Assembly: GCA_024639025.1 (NCBI GenBank)
Contig: JAHEJF010000060.1
Span: forward strand, 1-8,025
DNA from: Ahrensia sp.
GTDB lineage: Bacteria > Pseudomonadota > Alphaproteobacteria > Rhizobiales > Rhizobiaceae
Direction: 5' to 3'
Length of the DNA: 8,025 nucleotides
A model generated the notes under the pieces. The model saw nothing but the letters and a program-made list of their open reading frames with translations, was not told where the DNA came from and searched no databases. The translations under genes and the position numbers were made by a program. Numbering within the stretch: the first letter of the stretch is position 1; the number at the start of each line of letters is the position of its first letter. Below are positions 1 through 7,378 of this stretch, piece by piece.

Positions 1-643
1 CATGACTGAAGGTGCACCAGACATGTTTTGTGCCATTGGCAGTCTCCACCGGACGCAGCAGATCGTGGGCCCGCGGTCGGACAACATCGCTCAAATCGTC
101 GTCCGGGGAGGCTTCAAAGAAGAACGCATCATAGGGGGCATGCCCCTGCAGGTACTCATTGAACCAGTGGCTCTGGCTGGAGCAATGATTGAGAACCAGG
201 TCAGACATCAATTTGAATTCTGAACCGATCCGCTCGATATCCTCCCACGCACCCAGGGTGCTGTTGACCTCTCGATAATCGGTCACGGCAAATCCATCAT
301 CTGACGTGTAGGGGAAATAGGGCAGAATATGTATGCCGGTAATCGTGCCCGACAGATACTTTGTGGCAAAGTCGCGCAGCAGGTCCAACGGTTTGTGTTC
401 GCCATCTGAAATCGACCCGCCATAGGTAATCAGATAATTGTCCTTCTCCGACCACAAATCATTGTCGGCGACATGCGAAACATGGCGCGGCGTCAGATCT
501 CCCGGCCAGAATGCAGCTATCATTTGATCCAGCAGCGCGTCTTGGTCGTGCTCGGGATAGATAAACCCGATCAGGTGTTGCAAACCTTCTTTCAGAGGTT
601 GAGGCGGCAGGTTATTGGCGCTGGCTGGCAATCGGGGCTCCAT
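1..643 (-). CDS. GH13 sucrose-phosphorylase-like enzyme, N-terminal part (cut by window edge)
   Basis: 214 codons are visible; the C-terminus lies beyond base 1. The protein resembles GH13 subfamily 18 (sucrose, sucrose-6F-phosphate or glucosylglycerate phosphorylases), cytoplasmic enzymes that split a glucoside with phosphate to give alpha-glucose-1-phosphate. Seen in the translation: YLITYGGSI at residues 70-78, LPYFPYTSDDGFAVTDY at 107-123, which is the subfamily's hallmark, and DLVLNH at 148-153, which is GH13 conserved region I. The catalytic Asp and Glu would lie outside the window, so substrate cannot be decided. Start: ATG at 643 has no clear ribosome binding site. In-frame ATGs at 670 and 673 would add 9-10 residues and are also possible; an in-frame TAA lies further upstream. 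It is divergent from ccrM and shares a roughly 170-base control region with it. Confidence 0.88.
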   Translation of the reverse strand, partial: MEPRLPASANNLPPQPLKEGLQHLIGFIYPEHDQDALLDQMIAAFWPGDLTPRHVSHVADNDLWSEKDNYLITYGGSISDGEHKPLDLLRDFATKYLSGTITGIHILPYFPYTSDDGFAVTDYREVNSTLGAWEDIERIGSEFKLMSDLVLNHCSSQSHWFNEYLQGHAPYDAFFFEASPDDDLSDVVRPRAHDLLRPVETANGTKHVWCTFSH

Positions 644-723
644 TGATCTGCATGAATTGCTGCGCTGCATCATGTGAAAGCAATTTTTTGTATCTGTCCA
701 GTCCGTTTCCCGGGAGCAAAAAA

Positions 724-738
724 TTAATTGATGTTAAC
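724..738 (+). promoter_or_regulatory. Degenerate CtrA-like site upstream of ccrM
   Basis: TTAA (724-727), six bases, then TTAAC (734-738). The Caulobacter CtrA consensus is TTAA-N7-TTAAC, so the halves match but the spacing is one base short. A partial half-site, GTAACCAT, lies at 771-778. In Caulobacter ccrM transcription is activated by CtrA, so a site here would make sense. The assignment is inference: AT-rich intergenic DNA can give such a match by chance. The site could also serve the divergent GH13 gene. Confidence 0.3.
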
Positions 739-793
739 CACGTTCATTCACCGGACATTTACTGTAATGAGTAACCATGAGTGCCTGTTCTAA

Positions 794-1975
<1,182 letters not shown>

Positions 1976-2028
1976 TTTGTGACACTAATCAGCTTGGCCT
2001 CCAGTATCTCTTACCAAGCCTCAATAGA

Positions 2029-2059
2029 AAGCGTCCCGGTGATTGTCGGGGCGCTTTTT
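2029..2059 (+). terminator. Intrinsic terminator of ccrM
   Basis: Stem GCGTCCCG (2031-2038) pairs with CGGGGCGC (2047-2054) over 8 pairs, one of them G-T, with an 8-base loop. It is flanked by AA and followed by five Ts (2055-2059), so two more A-T pairs can form. It lies 55 bases after the ccrM stop. The last T is also the first base, on the plus strand, of the convergent HAD stop codon. On the minus strand the hairpin is followed only by TTTC, so termination in that direction is probably weaker. Confidence 0.85.
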
Positions 2060-2667
2060 CATTTCAGACCATAAGGTTTCAAATGAGGCTCAAGATCCTC
2101 CCCATGCGGGAGATGGATGCCTTGCCAGCCATGGGCGCGGCTGGCCTGGATGTTGGGCAGACTGTCATCGATGAACAAGGTAGCCTGCCTGTCCAGATCA
2201 AATCTATTGCTGTGAAGCTCAAAGATTTCTGGTTCCGGCTTGATCAGCTTGGCGTCTCCGGAGACAGTGACACCTCTTCCGGTTTTCAGGAAAGGATACA
2301 TGTCTTGCGCCTGGCGAAATGTGTCTGATGCAAAATTGGTCAACAGCGTCACGTCGTGGCCTTCATCCTGCAGCTGCAAAAACAGCGCAACCCTTTCATC
2401 CAGCGCGTGAGAAACCATCTCATGCCAGTATTTGCGAAAGGCCCTGATCTCTGTTTCCCATTCGGGGAACTCCTTGATTTTGATCTCTTCGGCTTCTTGC
2501 CAGTCGCGACCGCGATCCTGCTCGATGTTCCATGCGCTGGTGCAGACATGCTCGAAGAAGAACTGGCGCCTGTGTTCATCCGGTATAAGCCTGGAATAGG
2601 GAATATTGGGATCGTAGTGGATCAGGATGTGTCCGATATCGAACACGATGTGCTTAATCTGGCTCAT
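2059..2667 (-). CDS. HAD-superfamily hydrolase (YihX-like)
   Basis: 202-residue haloacid-dehalogenase-fold protein, probably a cytoplasmic phosphatase; substrate unknown. Motif I is FDIGHIL (9-15) with nucleophile Asp10. The position two residues later is Gly instead of the usual Asp, as in the FDxGNV/FDxGNVL group that includes E. coli YihX. Motif II is LLTNF (108-112), motif III Lys is in KLIKPEPEIF (Lys143), and motif IV is FIDDS (165-169). A helical cap lies between motif I and II. Start ATG 2667 was chosen over an in-frame ATG at 2700: it directly precedes the HAD fold, it overlaps the mutY stop as ATGA, and AAGGA lies at a suitable distance upstream. The gene is therefore probably co-transcribed and translationally coupled with mutY. 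Confidence 0.92.
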   Translation of the reverse strand: MSQIKHIVFDIGHILIHYDPNIPYSRLIPDEHRRQFFFEHVCTSAWNIEQDRGRDWQEAEEIKIKEFPEWETEIRAFRKYWHEMVSHALDERVALFLQLQDEGHDVTLLTNFASDTFRQAQDMYPFLKTGRGVTVSGDAKLIKPEPEIFELHSNRFDLDRQATLFIDDSLPNIQASRAHGWQGIHLPHGEDLEPHLKPYGLK

Positions 2668-3740
2668 TTTGTGTCCTTGAATGCCTCCGGTATTGCACAA
2701 GCAATGGCTTTCTTCATGACCGTTGGCAAGGCTTCACCGGAAGCATCGGCCACGGCTACCCACCATTGATCAAGCCTTTTTTGTTTGATGTTTTCGGCCC
2801 GCCAAACCGTCAGTTGCAGCTCGAAATGCGTGAAGATGTGCCTCACCGAACCGCAATGTTCCCAATTGGCCGAAAATGGTGCTGCCGCGATGCCCGTTGC
2901 GCCATCTTCACGAGAATTCCATTGGGTTGTCGGTACCTGGCTCATGGATGCCAGCAAGCCAGTGGCTTGCCTCTTCTCGAGCAGAATGCTGCCCTGAGGC
3001 GAGATGGCGACAAATGCCGCGCCCTGGCGCTTGGGCTTGGCCTTCTTGGGCGCTTTTACGGGAAACTGTTCCGGCAAATGGATATTGAATGCGAGGCAGG
3101 CCTTGTTCACAGGACACAGACTGCAAGCCGGTTTCTTTGGCGTACAGATAGTGGCACCCAAATCCATTGTCGCTTGGGCAAAATCGCCAGGACGCTCCTT
3201 GTCCAGGCATGCAGATACCTTGGCTTTGATCGATTTCTTTGCCGCGGGCAGGGGGGTATCAATCGCAAACAGGCGAGAGAATACTCGCTCGACATTCCCA
3301 TCCACAACGGCCGTCGGCGTGTCGAATGCAATCGAAGCGATGGCTGCCGCGGTGTAGTCGCCAATGCCGGGCAACGCCCTTAGCTGATCAACATCGTTTG
3401 GAAACGCGCCATCATGCAAACGCATGACGGCATCGGCACATTTTTTGAGATTACGTGCTCTGGAATAGTAACCAAGCCCGGCCCATGCCTTTAATACATC
3501 GTCCTCGCTTGCGTCTGACAACGCCGCAATGTCTGGCCATCGGCTGATGAACGTTTCAAAGTAGCTTTTGACCGTCGCGACGGTGGTTTGCTGCAACATG
3601 ATTTCCGACAACCAGACCCTGTAAGGATCGGGCGTCACACCGCGTAACCGCGCAGCGGGAGAAATACGCCAAGGCAGATGACGCGCGTGCCGATCATACC
3701 AGGAAAGCATTGATTTCGAGATTTCCGACAAGGAGTTCAA
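2664..3740 (-). CDS. mutY: A/G-specific adenine DNA glycosylase MutY
   Basis: 358-residue base-excision repair enzyme that removes adenine mispaired with 8-oxoguanine. Catalytic Glu46 lies in SEIMLQQT (45-52) and Asp147 in VDGNVERV (146-153). The helix-hairpin-helix loop is LPGIGDYTA (123-131). The [4Fe-4S] cluster ligands are C199, C206, C209 and C215 (C-X6-C-X2-C-X5-C). The C-terminal NUDIX-like domain, about 240-350, reads the 8-oxoG strand; HIFTHFEL (301-308) is its conserved loop. Start: TTG at 3740 gives an N-terminal helix (LSEISKSMLSWYDRHARHLPWR region) of normal family length; a stop lies just upstream in frame. ATG at 3710 would remove ten residues, including part of that helix, and is the alternative. 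Neither has a strong ribosome binding site. It is the first gene of a two-gene unit with the HAD gene. Confidence 0.95.
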   Translation of the reverse strand: MNSLSEISKSMLSWYDRHARHLPWRISPAARLRGVTPDPYRVWLSEIMLQQTTVATVKSYFETFISRWPDIAALSDASEDDVLKAWAGLGYYSRARNLKKCADAVMRLHDGAFPNDVDQLRALPGIGDYTAAAIASIAFDTPTAVVDGNVERVFSRLFAIDTPLPAAKKSIKAKVSACLDKERPGDFAQATMDLGATICTPKKPACSLCPVNKACLAFNIHLPEQFPVKAPKKAKPKRQGAAFVAISPQGSILLEKRQATGLLASMSQVPTTQWNSREDGATGIAAAPFSANWEHCGSVRHIFTHFELQLTVWRAENIKQKRLDQWWVAVADASGEALPTVMKKAIACAIPEAFKDTK

Positions 3741-3751
3741 TTCACTTTAGA

Positions 3752-3945
3752 TTTGCGTTGGGCCATGCCTTCATTCGACGGCGAAGTTTGGGGCAGAATA
3801 TAGGACGCAATCCGACGAAATAGACAGACGTGCCAGGGTTTTCGACAGAACAATATCTGGTGCTTTCTCGCTGTGCTCAAGCTGGTAGCGCAAAAACGCA
3901 AAGTGACTGATTTTGGTGGATATGAGCACTGCCCAAGAACGCAAA
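3752..3945. repeat. Three copies of AACGCAAA in the mutY/dciA intergenic region
   Basis: AACGCAAA occurs on the plus strand at 3895-3902 and 3938-3945, and on the minus strand at 3752-3759 (read as TTTGCGTT on plus). The minus-strand copy lies 12 bases upstream of the mutY start; the last plus copy lies 37 bases before the dciA start. The placement at both ends of a divergent control region would suit a shared operator. It matches no regulator site that I recognise, and chance cannot be excluded. Confidence 0.3.
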
Positions 3946-3982
3946 ATGGTTTAAACTGGCTTGAGACTGCAGTTGGAAAGAA

Positions 3983-4462
3983 ATGTTGATGGCCAAAGCG
4001 GCGTCCAGACTGATTGGCGAAATACTTGATCCTGTGCTGGCAAAGCGGGCAGGGATTTCGCTGGCGCTTGTCAATGCATGGTCGGAGATCGTGGGCGAGG
4101 AACTGGCAATCTCCAGCATGCCGATCAAGGTGAAATGGAAGCGCCGCGTGTCCGAAGAGGATGAATTTGAGCCCGGTACCTTGCACGTTGCTTCTGAAGG
4201 CATGGCAGCACTGCACCTTCAGCATCAGACCCAGCAGATTATTGATCGCGTCAACGCCTTCCTTGGTTATCCGGCGATCAACCGTGTCAAACTGGTTCAA
4301 AAACCGGTTGCAAGCGTAAAACCAGCTGGCAGGAAGCGGCCCATCACGCCGGCGCAGCAGCGCAAGATTGATGCACTGACCGACTCGATTGAGGACGATG
4401 AACTCAAAGCCGCGATGAAACGATTTGGCGAAAACGTGATCAGGGGCAAGAAAAAGCCCTGA
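3983..4462 (+). CDS. dciA: DciA (DUF721), DnaB helicase-loading factor
   Basis: 159-residue DUF721 protein. In bacteria lacking DnaC/DnaI, DciA helps load the replicative helicase DnaB at origins. The N-terminal KH-like domain spans about residues 8-105, with the conserved NAWSEIVGEELA segment (31-42), the basic patch KVKWKRR (49-55) and the LHVASEGMAALHLQHQ segment (67-82). The C-terminal tail (about 106-159) is rich in Lys, Pro and charged residues and probably disordered or helical, as in other DciA proteins where it contacts DnaB. Start ATG 3983 has GGAAAG at 3975-3980; ATG 3989 is a close alternative. It is divergent from mutY, a common arrangement in this order. In many relatives a DsbA-family gene and smc come next; here a DUF393 gene follows after 30 bases. 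Confidence 0.88.
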   Translation: MLMAKAASRLIGEILDPVLAKRAGISLALVNAWSEIVGEELAISSMPIKVKWKRRVSEEDEFEPGTLHVASEGMAALHLQHQTQQIIDRVNAFLGYPAINRVKLVQKPVASVKPAGRKRPITPAQQRKIDALTDSIEDDELKAAMKRFGENVIRGKKKP

Positions 4463-4492
4463 ACTTTTCATCATGCGCCCTATAACAACAGC

Positions 4493-4888
4493 ATGAACAC
4501 ACACCCAATTTCATTGCACAGCAAAGCAATAACCGTCTTCTACGACGGAGAATGCCCGATTTGCCGGCTGGAGGTGGAGCTCTACCAAAAATACGGTTCG
4601 ACGGGCTCAATTCATTGGGAAGACATCAATGTGCTGACCGATGATCAACTGCCTTACCAAAAAGATCGTCAGACGCTGCTCAATCGCTTTCATATGCTGG
4701 ATTCAGATGAAAGCTGGTATGTGGGCGTGGATGCATTCGCACGCATTTGGCATGAGTTGCCGATACTGCGATATTTTGCATTCATTTTTTCAATACCCGG
4801 ACTTCGTCAGATCGCCGAAATTTGCTATCGGGGGTTTCTGCGCTGGCAGCGCCGGCACCGCAAGAAGAGGCATCCTGCATCAATATGA
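4493..4888 (+). CDS. DCC-family thiol-disulfide oxidoreductase-like protein (DUF393)
   Basis: 131-residue protein of the DUF393/DCC family (YuxK-like), named after its DxxCxxC active-site motif. Seen here: FYDGECPIC at residues 16-24, with Cys21 and Cys24 forming a thioredoxin-like CPIC pair. No signal peptide is visible, so a cytoplasmic location is likely. A weakly hydrophobic segment (YFAFIFSIPGL, about 93-103) may be a helix packing site and is too short to be a membrane span with confidence. The C-terminus is strongly basic (RWQRRHRKKRH). The physiological substrate of this family is unknown. The ATG at 4493 has no clear ribosome binding site and follows dciA by 30 bases, so co-transcription is likely. 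Its stop overlaps the start of the next gene (ATGA). Confidence 0.88.
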   Translation: MNTHPISLHSKAITVFYDGECPICRLEVELYQKYGSTGSIHWEDINVLTDDQLPYQKDRQTLLNRFHMLDSDESWYVGVDAFARIWHELPILRYFAFIFSIPGLRQIAEICYRGFLRWQRRHRKKRHPASI

Positions 4889-5337
4889 GCAAAACCGAGC
4901 GATTCTGGGAGCACAAGACACTGGATCAACTGACGCCAGATGAATGGGAAAGCCTGTGCGATGGTTGCGGCAAATGCTGCATGGCCAAATTGATCGACGA
5001 TGATACCGATGAATTGCATTTCACCACTGTAGCCTGTCGACTGTTCGATCCCGAAACCTGTCGATGCACCGATTATGTGAACCGGAAGGCTGAAGTTGCC
5101 GATTGTGTGCGGTTGACGCCGGACAATGTAGGGGAAATTGCCTGGCTTCCGTCGAGTTGTGCTTATCGCTTGATCCACGAGGGCAAACCGCTTTTTGACT
5201 GGCATCCCTTGATTTCTGGAACGGCATCCAGCGTGCATCAAGTGGGCTTTTCAATGCGCGGACGAGTGACCGCCTTTGAGCAGCACATGAATCATGATGG
5301 CGAGTATCTTGACCATCTCATCGAAAACGAGATTTAG
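4885..5337 (+). CDS. UPF0260 / YcgN-like Cys-cluster protein
   Basis: 150-residue member of the UPF0260 (YcgN) group within the YkgJ-type CxxCxxCC family; function not known. The metal-site-like motif CDGCGKCC is at residues 25-32, followed by Cys51, Cys59, Cys61, Cys74 and Cys92: nine cysteines in a protein with no signal peptide, which suggests zinc or iron-sulfur binding in the cytoplasm. The opening segment (ERFWEHKTLDQLTPDEWESL) is typical of the group. Start ATG 4885 was chosen because it overlaps the upstream stop codon as ATGA and matches the usual N-terminus; an in-frame ATG at 4822 would add 21 residues translated from inside the upstream gene. No strong ribosome binding site precedes 4885, which fits translational coupling with the DUF393 gene. 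Confidence 0.9.
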   Translation: MSKTERFWEHKTLDQLTPDEWESLCDGCGKCCMAKLIDDDTDELHFTTVACRLFDPETCRCTDYVNRKAEVADCVRLTPDNVGEIAWLPSSCAYRLIHEGKPLFDWHPLISGTASSVHQVGFSMRGRVTAFEQHMNHDGEYLDHLIENEI

Positions 5338-5400
5338 CCTTGCCTTAAGGCTGCCTGCTTGTGATGTTTCTAATCACCAATGCCAAAGAGTAAAAACACC

Positions 5401-5814
5401 ATGGATCGATCCAGCATAGTCAACACAGTCCAAGCTTTCTTTGATGCCATCAATGCAAGCGATTTTGATGCTCTGCTGGATCTGCTGCACGAAGATGTTG
5501 TGCACGATATCAATGAGGCTGATCGCCAGATTGGCAAACCCAGTTTTCGCGTTCAATTGATACAAGCCAAGAGCGCTTTCGATGAGACCTTATCCGATAT
5601 CTCCATCATGATTGCTGAAAACAGCGCGCGTGTGGCAGCCGAATATACCCGGCGCGGAACCTACACACAGACCACCAATGGTTTGCCACCGGCCGACGGC
5701 CAGGCCTTCAGCCTTCAAGCCGGCACCTTTTTCGAGATCGAGGACGGCCTGATCACCCGGGTTACCAATTATTTCAACAAGGCAGAGCTTGTGCGCCAAT
5801 TGTCTGAAGGTTAA
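5401..5814 (+). CDS. SnoaL-like / ketosteroid-isomerase-related protein
   Basis: 137-residue protein with an NTF2-like alpha+beta-barrel fold, close to the 'ketosteroid isomerase-related protein' group (TIGR02096-like); substrate and reaction unknown. Visible landmarks: an N-terminal helix (IVNTVQAFFDAINASDFDAL), LLHEDVVHDIN, the GLPPADGQAFSLQAGTFFEI strand region and the closing GLITRVTNYFN. No signal peptide, so cytoplasmic. Start: ATG 5401 has AAAGAG ten bases upstream and begins just before the first helix; in-frame ATG 5380 adds seven residues and lacks a ribosome binding site. It lies 63 bases after the UPF0260 gene on the same strand, so it may share a transcript. A hairpin begins directly after its stop codon. 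Confidence 0.85.
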   Translation: MDRSSIVNTVQAFFDAINASDFDALLDLLHEDVVHDINEADRQIGKPSFRVQLIQAKSAFDETLSDISIMIAENSARVAAEYTRRGTYTQTTNGLPPADGQAFSLQAGTFFEIEDGLITRVTNYFNKAELVRQLSEG

Positions 5815-5841
5815 AGCGCTTCAGTCTTCAACTGAAACGCT
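5815..5841 (+). terminator. Hairpin directly after the SnoaL-like gene
   Basis: Arms 5815-5825 (AGCGCTTCAGT) and 5831-5841 (ACTGAAACGCT) pair over 10 of 11 positions, with one C-A mismatch, around the 5-base loop CTTCA. The hairpin starts at the base after the stop codon. It has no following T-run, so it may be a weak terminator, an mRNA-end stabiliser, or a processing signal rather than a classic intrinsic terminator. Confidence 0.4.
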
Positions 5842-6015
5842 GGCACGGATTTGGGCATTGAAAACATTGGATAAATCCGGGTACCGCGCGTCCATCAAAG
5901 GCTGACGGAGCCTAAGAGCGCATGGTCACGCAAATTTGAGCGATCGAGAACGGGCTTGATTGGATTCCATCGAGCTGAAATGGCAGATGTGCTCCAGATT
6001 TCAATGGAGAACATC

Positions 6016-6492
6016 ATGAGCCACGCATCAGACCAATTTTCCCGCCGCGATTTTTTGAAAACAACTGCAGTGGTTGCCCTGGCAGGAACAGCGATCACTG
6101 CAACACCGTCTCTTGCAGCAAAACTCAACCTTGCCAATGGCGTCGCCATCCAGGGCTATGACCCTGTTGCCTATGTCACCCAAGACGCTGCTGTTGCTGG
6201 AGACGCATCCATCACAGCCGATTATCAGGGCGCGACCTATCGCTTCGTCAGCACTGAAAATCGAGACGCTTTTGTCGGAAGTCCGGAAAGATATGCGCCG
6301 CAATATGGCGGGTTTTGCGCCTACGCGGTCTCTCAGGGTTACACTGCGCCGATAGACCCGCAGGCGTTCAGCGTGGTCGACGACAAACTCTACTTGAATT
6401 TCTCCAAGGGCGTCAGAAGCCGTTGGGCCAAGGATATTCCAGGCAACATCAAAAAGGGCGATGCCAATTGGCCGGCTTTGGCGGCCAATTGA
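6016..6492 (+). CDS. Tat-exported YHS-domain protein
   Basis: 158-residue exported protein. The N-terminus has a twin-arginine motif (SRRDFLKT, residues 9-16), a hydrophobic stretch (about 17-29) and a likely cleavage site after SLA or SLAA (32-35), so the folded protein probably acts in the periplasm. The rest is a YHS-type domain: GYDPVAY (47-53), YRFVSTENRDAF (75-86), PERYAPQYGGFCAYAVSQGY (90-109) and DDKLYLNFSKGVRSRWAKD (122-140), ending IPGN...NWPAL. It has a single cysteine, Cys101. YHS domains occur in metal-handling proteins, and Tat export fits a protein that folds or binds a cofactor before export, but the function is unknown. Start ATG 6016 has GGAGA at 6006-6010; in-frame ATGs at 6004 and 5956 would displace the Tat motif. 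A GANTC site lies 49 bases upstream (5963-5967). Confidence 0.88.
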   Translation: MSHASDQFSRRDFLKTTAVVALAGTAITATPSLAAKLNLANGVAIQGYDPVAYVTQDAAVAGDASITADYQGATYRFVSTENRDAFVGSPERYAPQYGGFCAYAVSQGYTAPIDPQAFSVVDDKLYLNFSKGVRSRWAKDIPGNIKKGDANWPALAAN

Positions 6493-6499
6493 TCTGCGA

Positions 6500-7237
6500 T
6501 CACTGTTCTATGCCAAATGTCACATGAACCGTGACGCGATAGGTATTCTCACCGGCAGCCACCGGAACCGGCGCGCTGTCGACCGCCATCTCCATCATGC
6601 GGGCTTGCGCGACAGGAATGGGATCATGCCGGCGTGATTGCTCGCTAATCTCGATGATATCACCCAGTTCGACTTCCGCGGCATCAACGAGCGTAGAGGC
6701 TTTCTCGATTGCATCACGCATGGCCTTGGTACGTGCTTCACTGATCGCTTTGTCAGGATCATCATTGCCAAATACGAGATTTCCGCCGTCATTCACACCC
6801 AGTGAAACAGATACGTCCAAAACGTCGCCGACGGTCGACAAATCGCGGATTCGAACGGTCAGCGCATTACGCACGATGTAACCGTCGATCCGGGGGCGTT
6901 TGTCACCATTGCTGCTGGATTTGGGATAGTTGTACTGCGGTTGAATGGAGAAATTGGACGTTTGCAGGTCGCGATCCTCAATCCCGGCAGCACGCATGGC
7001 TGCCAGAATGTCTGCCATCGCCTTGGTGTTTGCATCGAGCGCTTCGCGTGCTGTCTTTCCCTCTTGCGTCACGCCAAGCGAAACAATCGCCAGATCAGGC
7101 TCGATGCTGACCTCGCCGACACCGGTCACCAAAATGCGCGGCGTTGGTTTTTCTTCAGCACTGGCGACCGCAGCGGTTAGCAACATCGCGGTTATGAGCG
7201 CTGCGGCGAGCACAGTCATGTTTTTCTGAAAGGTCAT
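6500..7237 (-). CDS. Periplasmic SIMPL-domain (DUF541) protein, BP26/Omp28-like
   Basis: 245-residue secreted protein. A Sec signal peptide spans 1-27 (hydrophobic core about 7-22, AVASA before the cut). The SIMPL domain fills about 34-244. Many positions recall Brucella BP26/Omp28 as I remember it: KTAREALDAN, AGIEDRDLQTSNFSIQPQYNYP in sequence, LTVRIRDLSTVGDVLD, SLGVNDGGNL and the end PVAAGENTYRVTVHVTFGI. BP26 is a periplasmic oligomeric immunodominant antigen; the molecular role of the family is not settled. Start: ATG 7237 has AAGGG upstream and begins the signal peptide; an ATG at 7354 in frame would put 39 polar residues before it and is rejected. It is convergent with the YHS gene, 7 bases stop to stop, leaving no room for separate terminators. 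Confidence 0.93.
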   Translation of the reverse strand: MTFQKNMTVLAAALITAMLLTAAVASAEEKPTPRILVTGVGEVSIEPDLAIVSLGVTQEGKTAREALDANTKAMADILAAMRAAGIEDRDLQTSNFSIQPQYNYPKSSSNGDKRPRIDGYIVRNALTVRIRDLSTVGDVLDVSVSLGVNDGGNLVFGNDDPDKAISEARTKAMRDAIEKASTLVDAAEVELGDIIEISEQSRRHDPIPVAQARMMEMAVDSAPVPVAAGENTYRVTVHVTFGIEQ

Positions 7238-7378
7238 TGTGAAGCCCTTGTATTTGATCGTCCCTTGCTTCCGATTAGACCGTCTATGCGCCCGCAATAT
7301 GACCATCATTAATTCTGCTGAGCAACGAATTGGCCGCTTGTCGTGATCTTTCAAATAGGCTAACGAACGGCTTGGGTG

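Noticed and set aside
2..223. A 73-codon plus-strand frame at the window start
   Set aside because: It is the complement of the GH13 coding sequence, whose conserved motifs are on the minus strand.
2766..3383. A 205-codon plus-strand frame opposite mutY
   Set aside because: mutY has all catalytic and cluster residues intact on the other strand; this translation has no family-like features.
3737..4504. A 255-codon minus-strand frame antisense to dciA
   Set aside because: It lies opposite a clear DUF721 protein, has no recognisable domain, a low-complexity Cys/His/Arg mix typical of antisense translation, and would overlap the mutY start.
5336..5352. Hairpin AGCCTT / AAGGCT at the UPF0260 stop codon
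   Set aside because: Only six pairs with a 5-base loop and no T-run; too weak to call a terminator.
7238..7354. N-terminal extension of the SIMPL protein to an ATG at 7354
   Set aside because: It would place 39 charged residues before a textbook Sec signal peptide; the ATG at 7237 has a ribosome binding site.
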